Source of the DNA: Megalonaias nervosa
Taxonomy: Eukaryota; Mollusca; Bivalvia; Unionida; Unionidae
NCBI GenBank assembly: GCA_016617855.1
Contig: JAECUM010094129.1
Coordinates: 24,136-88,135 of the forward strand
Length of the DNA: 64,000 nucleotides
Direction: 5' to 3'
Position 1 is the first letter of the stretch, and each line of letters begins with the position of its first letter. This document shows positions 49,451 through 59,896 of this stretch, in pieces. A program made the position numbers and the translations under genes. The notes under the pieces were generated by a model. It ran no database searches. It had not been told where the DNA came from and saw nothing but the letters and a program-made list of their open reading frames with translations.

Positions 49451-49676
49451 GTCACAACATAGTTTTGGAGCCCAACTGAACTATCTTCTATCAAGACAAC
49501 AGTTACACACTAATTTAAGACGCAAAACTGATTCCCGGATGAAGGTAACCGTTCTAGAAGTTTGTAACGATAAATACATGTTTCCTATCACATACTCCAG
49601 GTATGGCCTTGACTCAACTTAACAATTCTTACTATGAGAAAGAATAAAAAAAATGAAATAAGAAAAAGTTGTTTAC

Positions 49677-49732
49677 CACAACAGTCACTGGTTCTGAATC
49701 AAGGTCAGAAACTGGATATAGTGTTTCTGTTA
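49677..49732 (-). CDS. small exon: ectodomain segment
   Basis: A 56 bp exon (acceptor AAAAAACCAG, donor GTG/GTAAAC) reading TETLYPVSDLDSEPVTVV, phase 1 to 0. It is the only open frame across the segment, and it fits the phases of both neighbours. Confidence 0.6.
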
Positions 49733-49979
49733 CTGGTTTTTTATCAGTAAAATAAAAAAGTTAGGTCAAACAGAACTGAACTGAATTTCAGGACAATGTA
49801 AAATCCAGTAAACAAAGTTACATTACAATAGCATGTAATTGAATATAAAAGAAATTTAAAACTCACAAACAAAACAATTAAATTACATATACATAGTAAT
49901 ATTATGATACAATGAGTAGAAGAGGGATTTCAATTTTGTTTAACAATCGTTTTCAAAAACTAAAATTTATGACACTTAC

Positions 49980-50093
49980 CTAGAAATACAGAAATTAGAA
50001 TAATAGATCTAGGATGTAGGTCAGCCTCATCTCTAAAATATTCAAAGTTGTCAATATGTTTGGGTATTTCCAAGTGAAAAGCTATGTCTAAGT
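49980..50093 (-). CDS. exon: ectodomain segment
   Basis: A 114 bp exon with a perfect donor CTAG/GTAAGT and a weaker acceptor GAATCCAAG. It reads LDIAFHLEIPKHIDNFEYF then RDEADLHPRSIILISVFL, phase 1 to 1. An upstream in-frame TGA in the intron sets the 5' limit. Amino-acid use looks coding, and no domain is recognised. Confidence 0.7.
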
Positions 50094-50214
50094 CTTGGAT
50101 TCAAATAAACATGTTTATCTCCAAATGTACTGATCTGTATATTTAACTTGTACTCCCAGAGAAATATTGGCTATATATTATGTTTACAAAATAAATGTCA
50201 CTGATCAGGTAGAC

Positions 50215-50251
50215 CAATAACCTGGTCGTGGACAAGGTCAAGTACAAAAAT
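50215..50251 (-). CDS. possible upstream exon of the same gene
   Basis: A good acceptor (TTCACCTGTATTTAG) precedes IFVLDLVHDQVI in phase 0. A GTCTAC donor would end it in phase 1 as required, but that donor is poor. Open alternative ends exist, so the exon is plausible but its 3' boundary is uncertain. Confidence 0.4.
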
Positions 50252-50352
50252 CTAAATACAGGTGAACATAACAAGTAGCCATTAAGAAAAGTCAATTCAA
50301 ATGAAATATACATAGCAAATGGCACATTTATTTACTTTCATTTTCATGTGAT

Positions 50353-50411
<59 letters not shown>
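50353..50411. repeat. (TA)n(GA)n compound microsatellite
   Basis: About ten TA units run directly into about twenty GA units. Confidence 0.95.
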
Positions 50412-50415
<4 letters not shown>

Positions 50416-50537
50416 AGAAAAAAACCCCAAAGCTATGAAAAATCATTTTCAGAAACCTGACACTGTGTGTAGCAGATGTTGTCACCAATTGTTTATTAGA
50501 ACCTTGTGTAAAAATGTAAGTTTCGCTTAAAGGTCAC

Positions 50538-50586
50538 CTCATGAGGGTCAGTTGTAGAATTCATATATCTGAGCAGAAAAAGAGTC
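50538..50586 (-). CDS. possible upstream exon of the same gene
   Basis: Acceptor TTTTTCTTAG, donor GAG/GTGACC, 49 bp, phase 2 to 0. It reads TLFLLRYMNSTTDPHE with an NST sequon. Its end phase fits the candidate exon at 50215-50251. I found no convincing exon further 5'. Confidence 0.4.
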
Positions 50587-51185
50587 CTAAGAAAAACATG
50601 GCTTTGATTGACCAACTTGTAGGTAATATGCTGTTTAAATAAATTATTTTTGTTTTATGACTTATGAACAGATGTGGATGAGAGAATTTAAAATACTTGA
50701 ACAGAAATGTGTGTGTGTGTGTGAATCCTAAATGCAAATAACTGCAGCTTGTAATGTTTTTCGCATGCTAAAAATCATCAAATTATCGCATATCCATTAA
50801 GTCAGGAAAATTGCAAAGGAAACAGTCCAGAGAAGTAGTGAGAGGTACATGATTATTTTAAAGACAAGAAATTCCAGTTTATTTCAGCAGGATAATTCAG
50901 ACATTATCAGATAGGACCTCAATGTCGTTGCTCATGCAGCTGCCCAGCTGTCTGTTGGGGTTTAGTACTTGAAAAAATGGAATTTGATAGTTCTGAAATA
51001 GAGACATGGGTAGTTTACAAACACAATTTTATTGTTTTTTGTATAAAAGCTGGCAATTTATGGTGAACTATATTAGTCAATTTAATAACAATGAACAGCT
51101 GCTGTTTAAAACATTGTACAGTTGTAGCATCTTAAAATTTGTTATGAAAGTGATGCAGCTTAACTACAACAGAAATCTCGGTATG
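50587..51185. other. intergenic, no exon assigned
   Basis: Lies between the most 5' candidate exon of the minus-strand gene and the next minisatellite. The phrase FQQDNSDIIR (about 50884-50913) recalls a Tc1/mariner transposase motif, but nothing around it supports a transposon. Confidence 0.4.
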
Positions 51186-51720
51186 GATGTAAATTTGCCT
51201 ATCATGAAATGCATGTAAATTGGCATATCATTAATATGCATGTAAATTTGGCATTTCATGGATGTGCATATAAATTTGGCCTTTCATGCATATGCATTTA
51301 AATTTTTCTTGTCTGGATATGCATGTAAATTTGCCATGTAATGGATATGAATGTAAATTAACATATCATGGATATGAATGTAAATTTTTCATATCCTGGA
51401 TATGTATGTAAATTTGGCCTGTCATGCATATGAATGTAAATTTTGCATGTTTTGGATACGCATGTAAAATTGGCATATCTTGGATATGCATGTAAATTTG
51501 ACATATCATGCACGTAAATTTGGCATGTGGATATTTATGTCAATTTGGTATGTGGATATGTATGTAACTTTGGCATGTCATGGACATGTATGTAAATTTG
51601 GCATGTCAGGGATATGCATATACATTTGAAATGTTGGGGATATGCATGTAAATCGGGAATGTCAGATATCTATGCAAATTTGGAATGTTATGGATGTACA
51701 TATAAATTTGGTATGATTGC
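51186..51720. repeat. about 27 bp minisatellite, highly diverged
   Basis: About 18-20 units of GGATATGCATGTAAATTTGG plus CATGTCAT, varying in length and sequence. Confidence 0.88.
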
Positions 51721-53781
51721 GGCATGTACTCTAAGCAATATAGCATACTGAATTTTTGTAAAGTTGTAGAATTCATTTCAGCATGACATGGACGTGGGCG
51801 ATGGAACAGTATATATTCTCATTGTAAAGTGTCATCCAGCATATGCAAGTAGGATGATTTGCTCCAGAAAAAAAGGTATTCCCCTTCAACCTTGACCACA
51901 AGTTTAAACAGTTGATGTTTTATCTAGCATCACTAATGCTTCTGTGTTATTACATCGACATTGTCAGTGGGTTGGTATAACTTTGTATTCAAGGTAGTAA
52001 GTACAAACAATGACATTTATTCATGACTGTTGAAAATTAAAGTAAATTGAATTGGGCAATGAAAATGTCCACTAGTGTTGTTCTGATTATTGATTATAGT
52101 CAATCATCATTTGGTTGAGCAAGCCAATCAGATAATCAATTGTGAAACTCCATAATCGATTGCGTGTAAAGGGAGACTGCTTATTTTTAGTTGCATGCAA
52201 AACACGAAGGTTCGTAAAACTCCAGTGTAAATGGTGAGCTAAATAGGCTTCAAATCGACTAAAGTTGATCTGAATTAATTATTCACAACTTAAAATATAA
52301 AACCATACCATATTCCATCAGTGCAAACTTTCATAATTAGGAACATATAGCCACGACTACATGATTAAGCTGTTAAATTCTTGAGTTAATAAATTTAAAC
52401 ATATTTTGATGATTTGTTTCAGTTTAAATGTAAAATACAAAGTTGTAGAACAAAACTAACACAACACAATAAAAAATTTAATATTTTTATCGGGTCAAAG
52501 TATGCAATTATCAATTTTGAAATTCTGATTGATTCCCAACACTAATGTCCACATCTATGAACTTGCTGTTCACTTGTATGGAATTTATGCAGTCTTACAG
52601 ACCGTAGATAATGATACTTTCTGATTTTATGGTTTTGTTCATGTTAAGGTTATAGAGATACACATGTTTGATTTTATTAATTTTGTCATCCTTTTCAAAC
52701 ATTCTCACAGGTTTTATAATTGCCTCGAAAAAGGTTAATTTTGAGTAACATTGAAAACACAGAATGAGCTAGAGTTATTGGTCAGATCATGATAGAAGTA
52801 GTATCTTCCATTTAATTATTGCTGCATTGACAACCATATCACCATAAATAATTAGTTTAATTCTAGTTTTAAATAGTTTTCAGTTATTTCAACTGCAACT
52901 TTCATGTACTTAACAATTCCTGATTTGTTGCTTCCAGCCATTTTTGAAACTTTCCAGCAATATTGCATGAATTTAGCTGGTAATTTTTTCGTTCTTTAAC
53001 TGCTACTGATATGTTCGAGTACTTTTTGAAAATCTATGCAGGAGTTTTTTTGATGAACTATTTTAATTAAGTTTGTACATTTATTGTTATTAATATGTTC
53101 ATGAACTCTTTTTTGCAACAGATCATAAAGTCTTCTGTTGTATTAGTGTTCATGAATTGTACACAATTGTCTTTAAGTTACTAATGACTGTTCAGGAACT
53201 CTAGTTCATGAACATCTAAAAACAAATTTCAAGAATGTTTTATGTTCAGTTCAAGAATAATTCATAAGTTTATTAACTGTTCACAGTTTGAGGAACTCCA
53301 TTTTACAGGGGTTCACATGGACAGGTGAACCTTTGTAAAAATTAAGAAACTTTGTGTGGGATTTGCGATAAAATGGGACCAGCAGACAAACATCACGAGT
53401 CTAATGTAAAAAATTCAATTTTCATCCATCAAGTCATGTGCATGCCCTTATAGTCAATCGACGACAACCTGTCTGGCATCAAAGCAACTGTTGTTAGGAA
53501 ATTCCCTCTGAATCAACATGCTTGGATTCCTTTGGAAATAACAAAAACTTTCCTTCTACCAAGATCTTGTGTGAAAATGTGAAAAGCCTCCCAGATTGAC
53601 TGGGTTATACAAGGATCAAAATAACTTGGGGACAGCTCGTGTTGGGATCAGTATACTTGCATACATGTACTATCTACCACAAACACTTGAATATGCTCTA
53701 TCTTTGTGACCCTAGGACCCCTATTAGGGTCTGCATGAAGTCATAAACATTTTTAACTAACTTCATTTCTTTGTATTTCAG
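51721..53781 (+). other. 5' region of nanos, no coding exon seen
   Basis: AT-rich sequence ending in a strong splice acceptor (CATTTCTTTGTATTTCAG at 53764-53781). nanos therefore has at least one upstream, probably non-coding, exon that I could not locate. Confidence 0.5.
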
Positions 53782-53789
53782 AGGTTGCC

Positions 53790-54086
53790 ATGGATATGGG
53801 GCCCAATTCTGCAAATGGTACAAAAATCACATCACTAGTCCACAGCATGAGCAACGGAAGGTTCACAGACAAACTTCTCCAGGAAGATATTGCAGTAGAA
53901 AATGGAAGTGATTCTCTGGTCCTCTGTAATAATTTTCATGCCCAGGACATAGAGTCTGATTTGAGTTGTACATTTAGTTCAGGTACTGATGATTTCATGG
54001 AGAAGTACTTGTCCTCAGAAAAGAAGGAATCTGATGTTTTCAGAAATAATTTTCTGCAGCATGACTATCCATTGCTAGACCTGTGA
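53790..54086 (+). CDS. nanos: 5' coding exon of nanos (3' boundary uncertain)
   Basis: The exon starts at 53782 after TTTCAG. The ATG at 53790 has a favourable context (GTTGCCATGG). The frame reads MDMGPNSANGTKITSLVHS and stays open to 54086. That frame differs from the main nanos frame, so an intron or a frameshift lies between. The best donor is TTCAG/GTACTG at 53983, ending in phase 1. Acceptors that restore the frame from it are GATCAG at 54236 and TTTAGAG at 54230. The more canonical CTTGCTTCAG at 54186 is one base out of phase. Until a transcript is seen, the exon end and the reality of codons after 53982 stay open. The composition is Ser/Asn/Asp-rich, like Nanos N-termini, which are poorly conserved. 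Confidence 0.55.
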   Translation: MDMGPNSANGTKITSLVHSMSNGRFTDKLLQEDIAVENGSDSLVLCNNFHAQDIESDLSCTFSSGTDDFMEKYLSSEKKESDVFRNNFLQHDYPLLDL

Positions 54087-54271
54087 ACAACACAACACCT
54101 GCCATCTCAGACAGATTTTCATACAAGTCTTGAATGTCTTGTGTTAGCCCTAATGATTCCAACTCTGTTGCTTGATCTTGCTTCAGCACCAATGATTTCC
54201 TAAAAAATGAAGGATATTTTAGTTTTAGAGGATCAGACACCCATTCTGAAGTTCCTACATCTGCTGCTGCC

Positions 54272-55279
54272 ATGAAAAAGAGACTTGGAAGAACATCTTT
54301 TGTGTCTAATGGATCAGACACCCATTTTGATGAACTTGCATCTGCTTCTGTCATGAATGGGAGAGCTGGGAATACATCGTCTGTTTTGTCAGGTAGTCCT
54401 GATGCAGTTCAGGTTTCAGAGCCACATCCTATACTTGGACGTTGGTCAAAGGACAGGTCACTTGCAAACAATTTGATGGAAGAAGATGATGTAAATGAAG
54501 GATTTGATGGTGGAAATGTGAATTTGGCAGTGGGGCGACCATGGTCACAGAGAAATTCTAACTCATCTTACAACAGCACCATAGAAAGGGGGCATCCTGC
54601 CGAATGTGGAAAATCTAGTACTGGCATACCAAATCCAAAATTTGGAGCAATGAACACTACGTCTTCTTACTTTTTCAGTGAGACTAAGCCTTCATCCTTG
54701 AAATATTATCTTAGATCTCAGTGGCAAGGTTTGCCTATACCAAATAACAGTGGCTGGAATGATGCTTCGTCACATCACAATTTCATTCCTGATGATGTGC
54801 CTTTTGTCCATCCAGAAAGATGCCATCATGATTGCAGCCATTCTGATCAGAATGAGACCTCATCTTTGATCGGGAGCCTGTTCCATGACTTGAACATCTG
54901 CAGTCAGTCAGATTTACAGGATCTGACACTACTGATGTGGAATCTTCTGAAGGCTCGTGGGGGATCGCACACTGAAGTTGAGCAAACCTCTTTACATTGC
55001 AGACAACCTAGAAATGGAGAAGAAACAATGTGTGCATTTTGTAAGAGGAATGGAGAAACTTTAGAGTTCTGCAGTACCCATGTTGTGAAGGACATCAGGG
55101 GTAAAGTGATCTGCCCTATTTTGAGGAAATATATTTGTCCACTTTGCGGTTCAACAGGTGACAAGGCACACACAATCTGCCACTGCCCACTTTATTCAGG
55201 TAATCCAATAAACACTGCCTTTGATGCATTTGCAACCAAGAGCAGCTGTGGTCGCAGATCAAGGAACAATTCCTACTGA
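54272..55279 (+). CDS. nanos: Nanos homologue, RNA-binding CCHC-CCHC zinc-finger protein (main exon)
   Basis: Nanos proteins act with Pumilio and recruit the CCR4-NOT deadenylase to repress target mRNAs in germ cells. In this frame (335 codons from the ATG at 54272) residues 254-305 give C-X2-C-X12-H-X10-C then C-X2-C-X7-H-X4-C, the exact Nanos signature. Its landmarks are CAFCKRNGE, VKDIRGKVICPILR, YICPLCGSTGDKAHT and CHCPLYSG. All eight zinc ligands are present: C254, C257, H270, C281, C289, C292, H300 and C305. About 30 residues follow. The N-terminal part is Ser/Asn-rich and unstructured. The frame stays open upstream to 54176. There an 81 bp direct duplication (GGATCAGACACCCATT at 54230 and 54311) lies across the ATG, so translation probably enters from an earlier exon rather than at 54272. 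I cannot tell which Nanos paralogue this is. Confidence 0.93.
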   Translation: MKKRLGRTSFVSNGSDTHFDELASASVMNGRAGNTSSVLSGSPDAVQVSEPHPILGRWSKDRSLANNLMEEDDVNEGFDGGNVNLAVGRPWSQRNSNSSYNSTIERGHPAECGKSSTGIPNPKFGAMNTTSSYFFSETKPSSLKYYLRSQWQGLPIPNNSGWNDASSHHNFIPDDVPFVHPERCHHDCSHSDQNETSSLIGSLFHDLNICSQSDLQDLTLLMWNLLKARGGSHTEVEQTSLHCRQPRNGEETMCAFCKRNGETLEFCSTHVVKDIRGKVICPILRKYICPLCGSTGDKAHTICHCPLYSGNPINTAFDAFATKSSCGRRSRNNSY

Positions 55280-55560
55280 ATTTGTTGAAAGAAATTAAGA
55301 AAAAGAAAAGCCTATCCTGTGGATGATACATTGACTTGAATTGATGTCAAAAAGTCTTGTGTTAAATGACTTGTGTGCTAGAACTCTTTGACCTTAAATT
55401 CCTTTTTTATATGTGTGTGTGTACAAAAATTCCATCTGGCAGTTATCAATTAAATGACACTGCCAATGCACAATTTAATAATGCCCTACAGTTTGTACAG
55501 ATATGAGATGATGATCATTAATTGAACATTATACTGCCAATTCGTATTTGAGTAGTGCTA
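55280..55560 (+). other. nanos 3' flank, probable 3' UTR
   Basis: AT-rich, starting right after the TGA at 55277-55279. An ATTAAA at about 55450 is a possible weak poly(A) signal. No AATAAA is obvious before the 24 bp array, so the UTR may run into it. Confidence 0.5.
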
Positions 55561-55564
55561 CCAG

Positions 55565-55885
55565 AATACTAGTTATACCACTGTTGATAACATACATTGG
55601 TCTATTGTGTAACATGCTCATTAGCATTGTATAACATACTCAGTACATTGTATAACATATGCAGTACCATTGTGTAACATACTCATTGGCACTGTCTGAC
55701 ATACAGGTATCTGGTACCAGTATATAAAATACTCTATACCATTGTATAACATACTTGGTACCATTGTACAACAAACTCATTAGCACTCTACAACATATTT
55801 GGTACTATTGTATAAAATACTTTGTACCATTGTATAACATACTTTGTACCAGTGTATAACATATTTGGTATCATTGTATAAAAAT
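55565..55885 (+). repeat. about 24 bp tandem repeat, UGUA-rich on the nanos strand
   Basis: About 13 imperfect units of TTGGTACCATTGTATAACATAC, with UGUA or UGUG in most copies. It starts about 290 bases after the nanos stop. UGUA is the core of Pumilio-family sites, but the 3' half here (UAACAUA) is not the standard UGUANAUA. Confidence 0.88.
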
Positions 55886-58250
55886 GATTGTCTGCAGCCA
55901 TCCAACCCATGGTTGGCTTGGTCCCACATTTACATTTTGTGATTGACCATTTCTGTTTGTTTTTTGTTTGGTTTTCTTTCTTTTAATACTGCTATTTTTG
56001 GAGATAAGTCCTTGTTAACACAGTTGCATAGCAACCACTTTGTGAAAGCTGTTAAAATGTGGTAGTAGCTTGATATACATGTTTTGTTTCAAATTTTACC
56101 ACCTTTCTGCACTTGGATTATTTCTTCAACTTCAGTAGGGAAAAGCACTTTGTTCCGATTTCAGTCAAGACCAGATTTAGATTTAAGCATTTAAAAAATT
56201 TGTCCCTTGGACCACATTTAATATGACTCTTTGCATGTAGAATTGATACAGGAATAATTGAGGTAAAAAATCTGGTCATTGGTCATTTTAGAACCGTAAA
56301 GGAGGAGAATGTCCATGAGAGTTTTACAGCTAACATTATTTATTTTCTGTGATTTTAAATTGACTATAAATGTTGTCAACAACTTGGAATGGGGGTGTGT
56401 TTTAAAGCTAGTATGAATATTCTTTGCATTTTGCACCTTAACTTGCTGGATAGCTTAAACTGCGCATTTCAAACACTTTCATGAGAAGGGGGATTGTTAA
56501 TTTAGATTGACTATGAATATTTTCCACTCTTTGATGGGGGAGTATTTTAAATTGACTGTGACTATTTTCTTTCAACTCTTTAATGTGGGTTATTTGATCT
56601 TTGCCTTTGCAAGATAAACCAAGAGGAACAAAACTTGTTTTTTGAATTGTTAAATATTGCAGCCTTTTAAACAAATGTTGATATGCCTGTCATGAATAGA
56701 ATAAACCCACTTGTATAGAAATTGGGCCACTGTGCACCATATTTTATATGATAAAATTGCTGAAAAATAACTTGAAATTTTATCAGGTTGATATTTAAAT
56801 TCAAGTCTTCTGGTTGTATGATGCATCTATTAATCAAACCAAAACCTTGAATCTGGGGTTTGATTTTTCGCAACTGGACAAGTTAATTTTTCGCAACTGG
56901 TGAATCTTGCTGATACAAATGCAGTATTTCTGATACATTGCTAAAAATATATGGACCATGAATTCCAAAGCTCAGCAGATCGTGATCTGTTGTCAGAGGC
57001 TACTTGTTGTAAGTAGTTCTTGATTTTAATCTGATTGCCAAAAATATGGGTTTCATTAAAGTTTAAAGTTGTTTTTAGGGAGTACCCTTGTTTACAAGCT
57101 GAAGTGAAATGCAACCTAAACAGCTTTCAAAAAATGACAGTAGGTTTGAATTACTTATTGGATTGAAAATGAAGTTATAGTCAATTGATTTAAAAAAAAA
57201 GAATACCAAAGTATAATTCTGAACTTGAGTTTTTGCTTGCATATTGCAAACTTCAGTTTTTTTGCTTGTATATTGCAGTTATTTCAAATTGATTAGTACT
57301 TACATTAGTGTTTCATCATAACAGACTCTCAGTATTTGCAGTGAAAAGAAATTGAAGTCAGAATTTTGGGACTGCCAACAATTGTTAAAAAGCTGCAACA
57401 TTTGTCACAACTCCCCCCCAAAAAAACTTGCCATATAGTTCATCAATTCTATTGGAAAATAAAATTAGAAAAGGTAGTTTTACATTCCAATTGGAAAACA
57501 AAATTAGAAATGGTAATTTCACATTCCACTTCTTAAATTCAGCCTTGAATAGCAATAATGTAAGAATTGTTACATGTATTATTTGTGTAGATAAAATGAT
57601 GTGCTGTAATTAACACTGACAAGTTTTTCCTTTTACAATTTCATACTGTGTGAAATTATATGCCACAAAAAAATGTATCAAAATAAGAGTCACATGATAG
57701 TGGTTATTTGACATCTCAACACAGCAATAGCAAAGCACCGAAATGACACTGATGAATGGTGTTCTAGTACATGTATTGACTTTCATTACATTACATGATA
57801 TATACATATTTATCTTGCAATAAATTTAGTTTAAATTTTAACTTTTAATCTGTAACTTTCATTTTTTTAGAAAGTCATATTCCTAAATAAAACTTACTTT
57901 TAGTCTTGCCAAACTCTAATTATCAGGAGTTGACCACATCAGTTGAGAAATCTGAAAATTTAAAAATAGCTGCTAAGCAGTGACCGATATCTTTAACCAG
58001 GACTATACAAGACATGTTAATGCACTTTTAAATATCTTCTCCAGTTATTTATTAAATGTTAAATGTCTCTTATCAGGGTGTTTGTTTAAACTTGTATTTG
58101 GCTCTACTGGTCAGAGACCATATGAATTTGTGAAATGGTCAGTCATCTGGCAGTCCATTAGTACAAATTTGGTATTGCTATGACCACCAAAGTAGTTAGC
58201 TTGAAAATCTTACTGCTGCTCCGGAATAAAAAGGTATTTTGATGTGAGGT
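55886..58250. other. gene-free interval
   Basis: AT-rich unique sequence. The phrase CATTCCAATTGGAAAA with AAAATTAGAAA is partly duplicated near 57450-57530. Frames of up to 78 codons look like chance. Confidence 0.5.
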
Positions 58251-58259
58251 TTTCACATA

Positions 58260-58720
58260 AAGACTGCTTATTATGCGTAGTTGGTCCTGAATAAAAGTGG
58301 TGCCAATCTTTACTTCAGTATGGCTGCCACAGTGTCCATATTGAAATTCATGTTATCACTACATTTCCAAGTTGGCTACTAATATTGAAGTGATGGATAT
58401 CTGATATCCGTTATGGCTGCCGTGAATGGAAGTGGTGGATATCTGATATCTGGTATGGCCGCCATGAATGGAAGTGGTGGATATCTGATATCCGGTATGG
58501 CCGCGATGAATGGAAGTGGTGGATATCTGATATCCGGTATGGCCGCCATGAATGGAAGTGGTGGATATCTGATATCTGGTATGGACACCATTAAAACAAT
58601 TTTGAAAATCTTGCTATTGTTGCTCCTGTGACAAAAATTTCCCCAGTGGGCTTTTTATGATGTCCATTTTATACTAAATTAAAATGGTGCTTTATGGACG
58701 TGCAGTACTGATGTAGAGTG
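58260..58720. repeat. diverged repeat units, fourth block (reversed)
   Basis: TTGAAAATCTTGCTATTGTT, TGTCCATATTG and AAAAGTGGTGCC-type phrases are reverse-complement relatives of the 16780-17690 family. They flank the 42 bp minisatellite. Confidence 0.65.
58395..58585. repeat. 42 bp minisatellite
   Basis: Four to five units of GGTATGGCCGCCATGAATGG plus AAGTGGTGGATATCTGATATCC, 42 bp. GGATATCTGATATCC is palindromic. Open frames on both strands are artefacts. Confidence 0.93.
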
Positions 58721-59600
58721 GCTGATTTGAAAATCCTTTTGTTCTTAAATAGCAGAGATGGTTTCATCACTTAACCACCAAAATATGGAGAAATGTTCTT
58801 GACTTGAATTCCTGGAAATTTTTGTCAGTAGAGCATTAGTCCATTTAATGGGTTCTGGTGTTATTTGTTTTCGGCAAAATATGTTTTTAAAATATGGTAT
58901 GTATCTGCATAAATTTATACAGGTTCCATTGGATTCTTTCACTACCGTAAGTTCTCAATAGTCATCTGTTAAATTTCCTTTGTAAACAACATTCTCTGTA
59001 TACTGTTAATAACTATATTCGATGAAATTTTGATCGATGAACATGTCATTAATGCCTACTGATGGCAACATTTTAATAAATAAATAACTACCAAGTAAGT
59101 TATGTCAAGAGAAATTGGTGCTTTAGTTCTCTTAATTTGGTTTCAGTTTCATCATTGTAAGTGCAATATGTGGTGTTGTATTCATTTGTGAATAAATATC
59201 AGTTTACCGTCTCGGCTGTGTCTGCATGCTTTTCTGTGAGAACCTAATTAAGTGCTAACTGTGATTTAATCTCTGACTTGTGAAGTATTTGTTGTATTGT
59301 TACACTCATTTAAAAGTAGGCCTGCATTTTACTGTCTTTTGTATCAAATCTAAATAGGGGGTTTGAATAAAGAAAGGTGGCAATGAAATCGGCTATCAAT
59401 ATTTTACTGAAATGTCCCTACGTTCTGAAGAAAAACGAATTGTGCTATGGTGTGAAGGAACAACAGGTAGTGACATAATACACAATGTGTTTGTGTCACA
59501 TAAACTGTGTTGAAACTTTCTGGAAAATTATGTCAACAATCTTCATTCCGATGTTTGGGTATCTTGTAAATAAGGGAATTTATACAAAAATAACACAGCT
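58721..59600. other. no gene seen
   Basis: AT-rich unique sequence. It contains AATAAA at about 59086 on the plus strand. Confidence 0.5.
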
Positions 59601-59617
59601 TCATTGGAAAAAGGTCT

Positions 59618-59896
59618 TTATTGACAATTATTCTCAACACAATTATTAAAAACTACACAGCCATAAACAGCACCATACCCCCAATTCTTTTCCAGTGTCC
59701 AGTGGCAGTGAGATCCTCTTTTTAATTTGTTTGAGATTCCTTTGGAAATTGTGCCCTCACATGTAGTGCATTCCACGAATTTGGTGTATCTGTTTACCAA
59801 TGGAGAAATACATTTTGAACTGTAACCTTTTGGACAAGATGATGAAAACAGAACCACATAGGACATTGTATATATTGTTGGATACAGTGCATGTCT
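59618..59896 (-). CDS. possible terminal exon of a cysteine-rich protein
   Basis: A minus-strand frame follows a plausible acceptor (TTTCTGCAATTTTAG) and reads HALYPTIYTMSYVVLF, then a Cys-rich part with CPKGYSSKC, VECTTCEGT, GSHCHWTLEKNWGYG and CVVFNNCVENNC. It has nine Cys in about 70 residues. The stop is overlapped by AATAAA (CAATAAAG), a poly(A) signal. This suggests the last exon of a small secreted or extracellular protein. A donor-like CATGG/GTAAGA at about 60028 follows ATG CAA ACA TGG on the same strand, but its phase (0) does not match the phase 2 needed here. I do not recognise the family, so it stays hypothetical. Confidence 0.35.
   Translation of the reverse strand, partial: RHALYPTIYTMSYVVLFSSSCPKGYSSKCISPLVNRYTKFVECTTCEGTISKGISNKLKRGSHCHWTLEKNWGYGAVYGCVVFNNCVENNCQ

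Larger units (their letters stand above)
46822..49676 (-). other. intron with minisatellite and antisense LTR relic
   Basis: 47040-48750 is mostly unique sequence. A coding-like stretch after TGTTTTTTAG at about 47160 did not fit the neighbouring exon phases. The 44 bp minisatellite and LTR fragment are listed separately. Confidence 0.5.

Noticed and set aside
50880..50960. Tc1/mariner transposase fragment (FQQDNSDIIR)
   Set aside because: Only one short motif, followed by a stop, with no inverted repeats or neighbouring transposase blocks.
53790..54086. An independent small gene upstream of nanos
   Set aside because: Its position after a splice acceptor, its Ser/Asn-rich composition and its lead into the nanos frame make a 5' nanos exon more likely.
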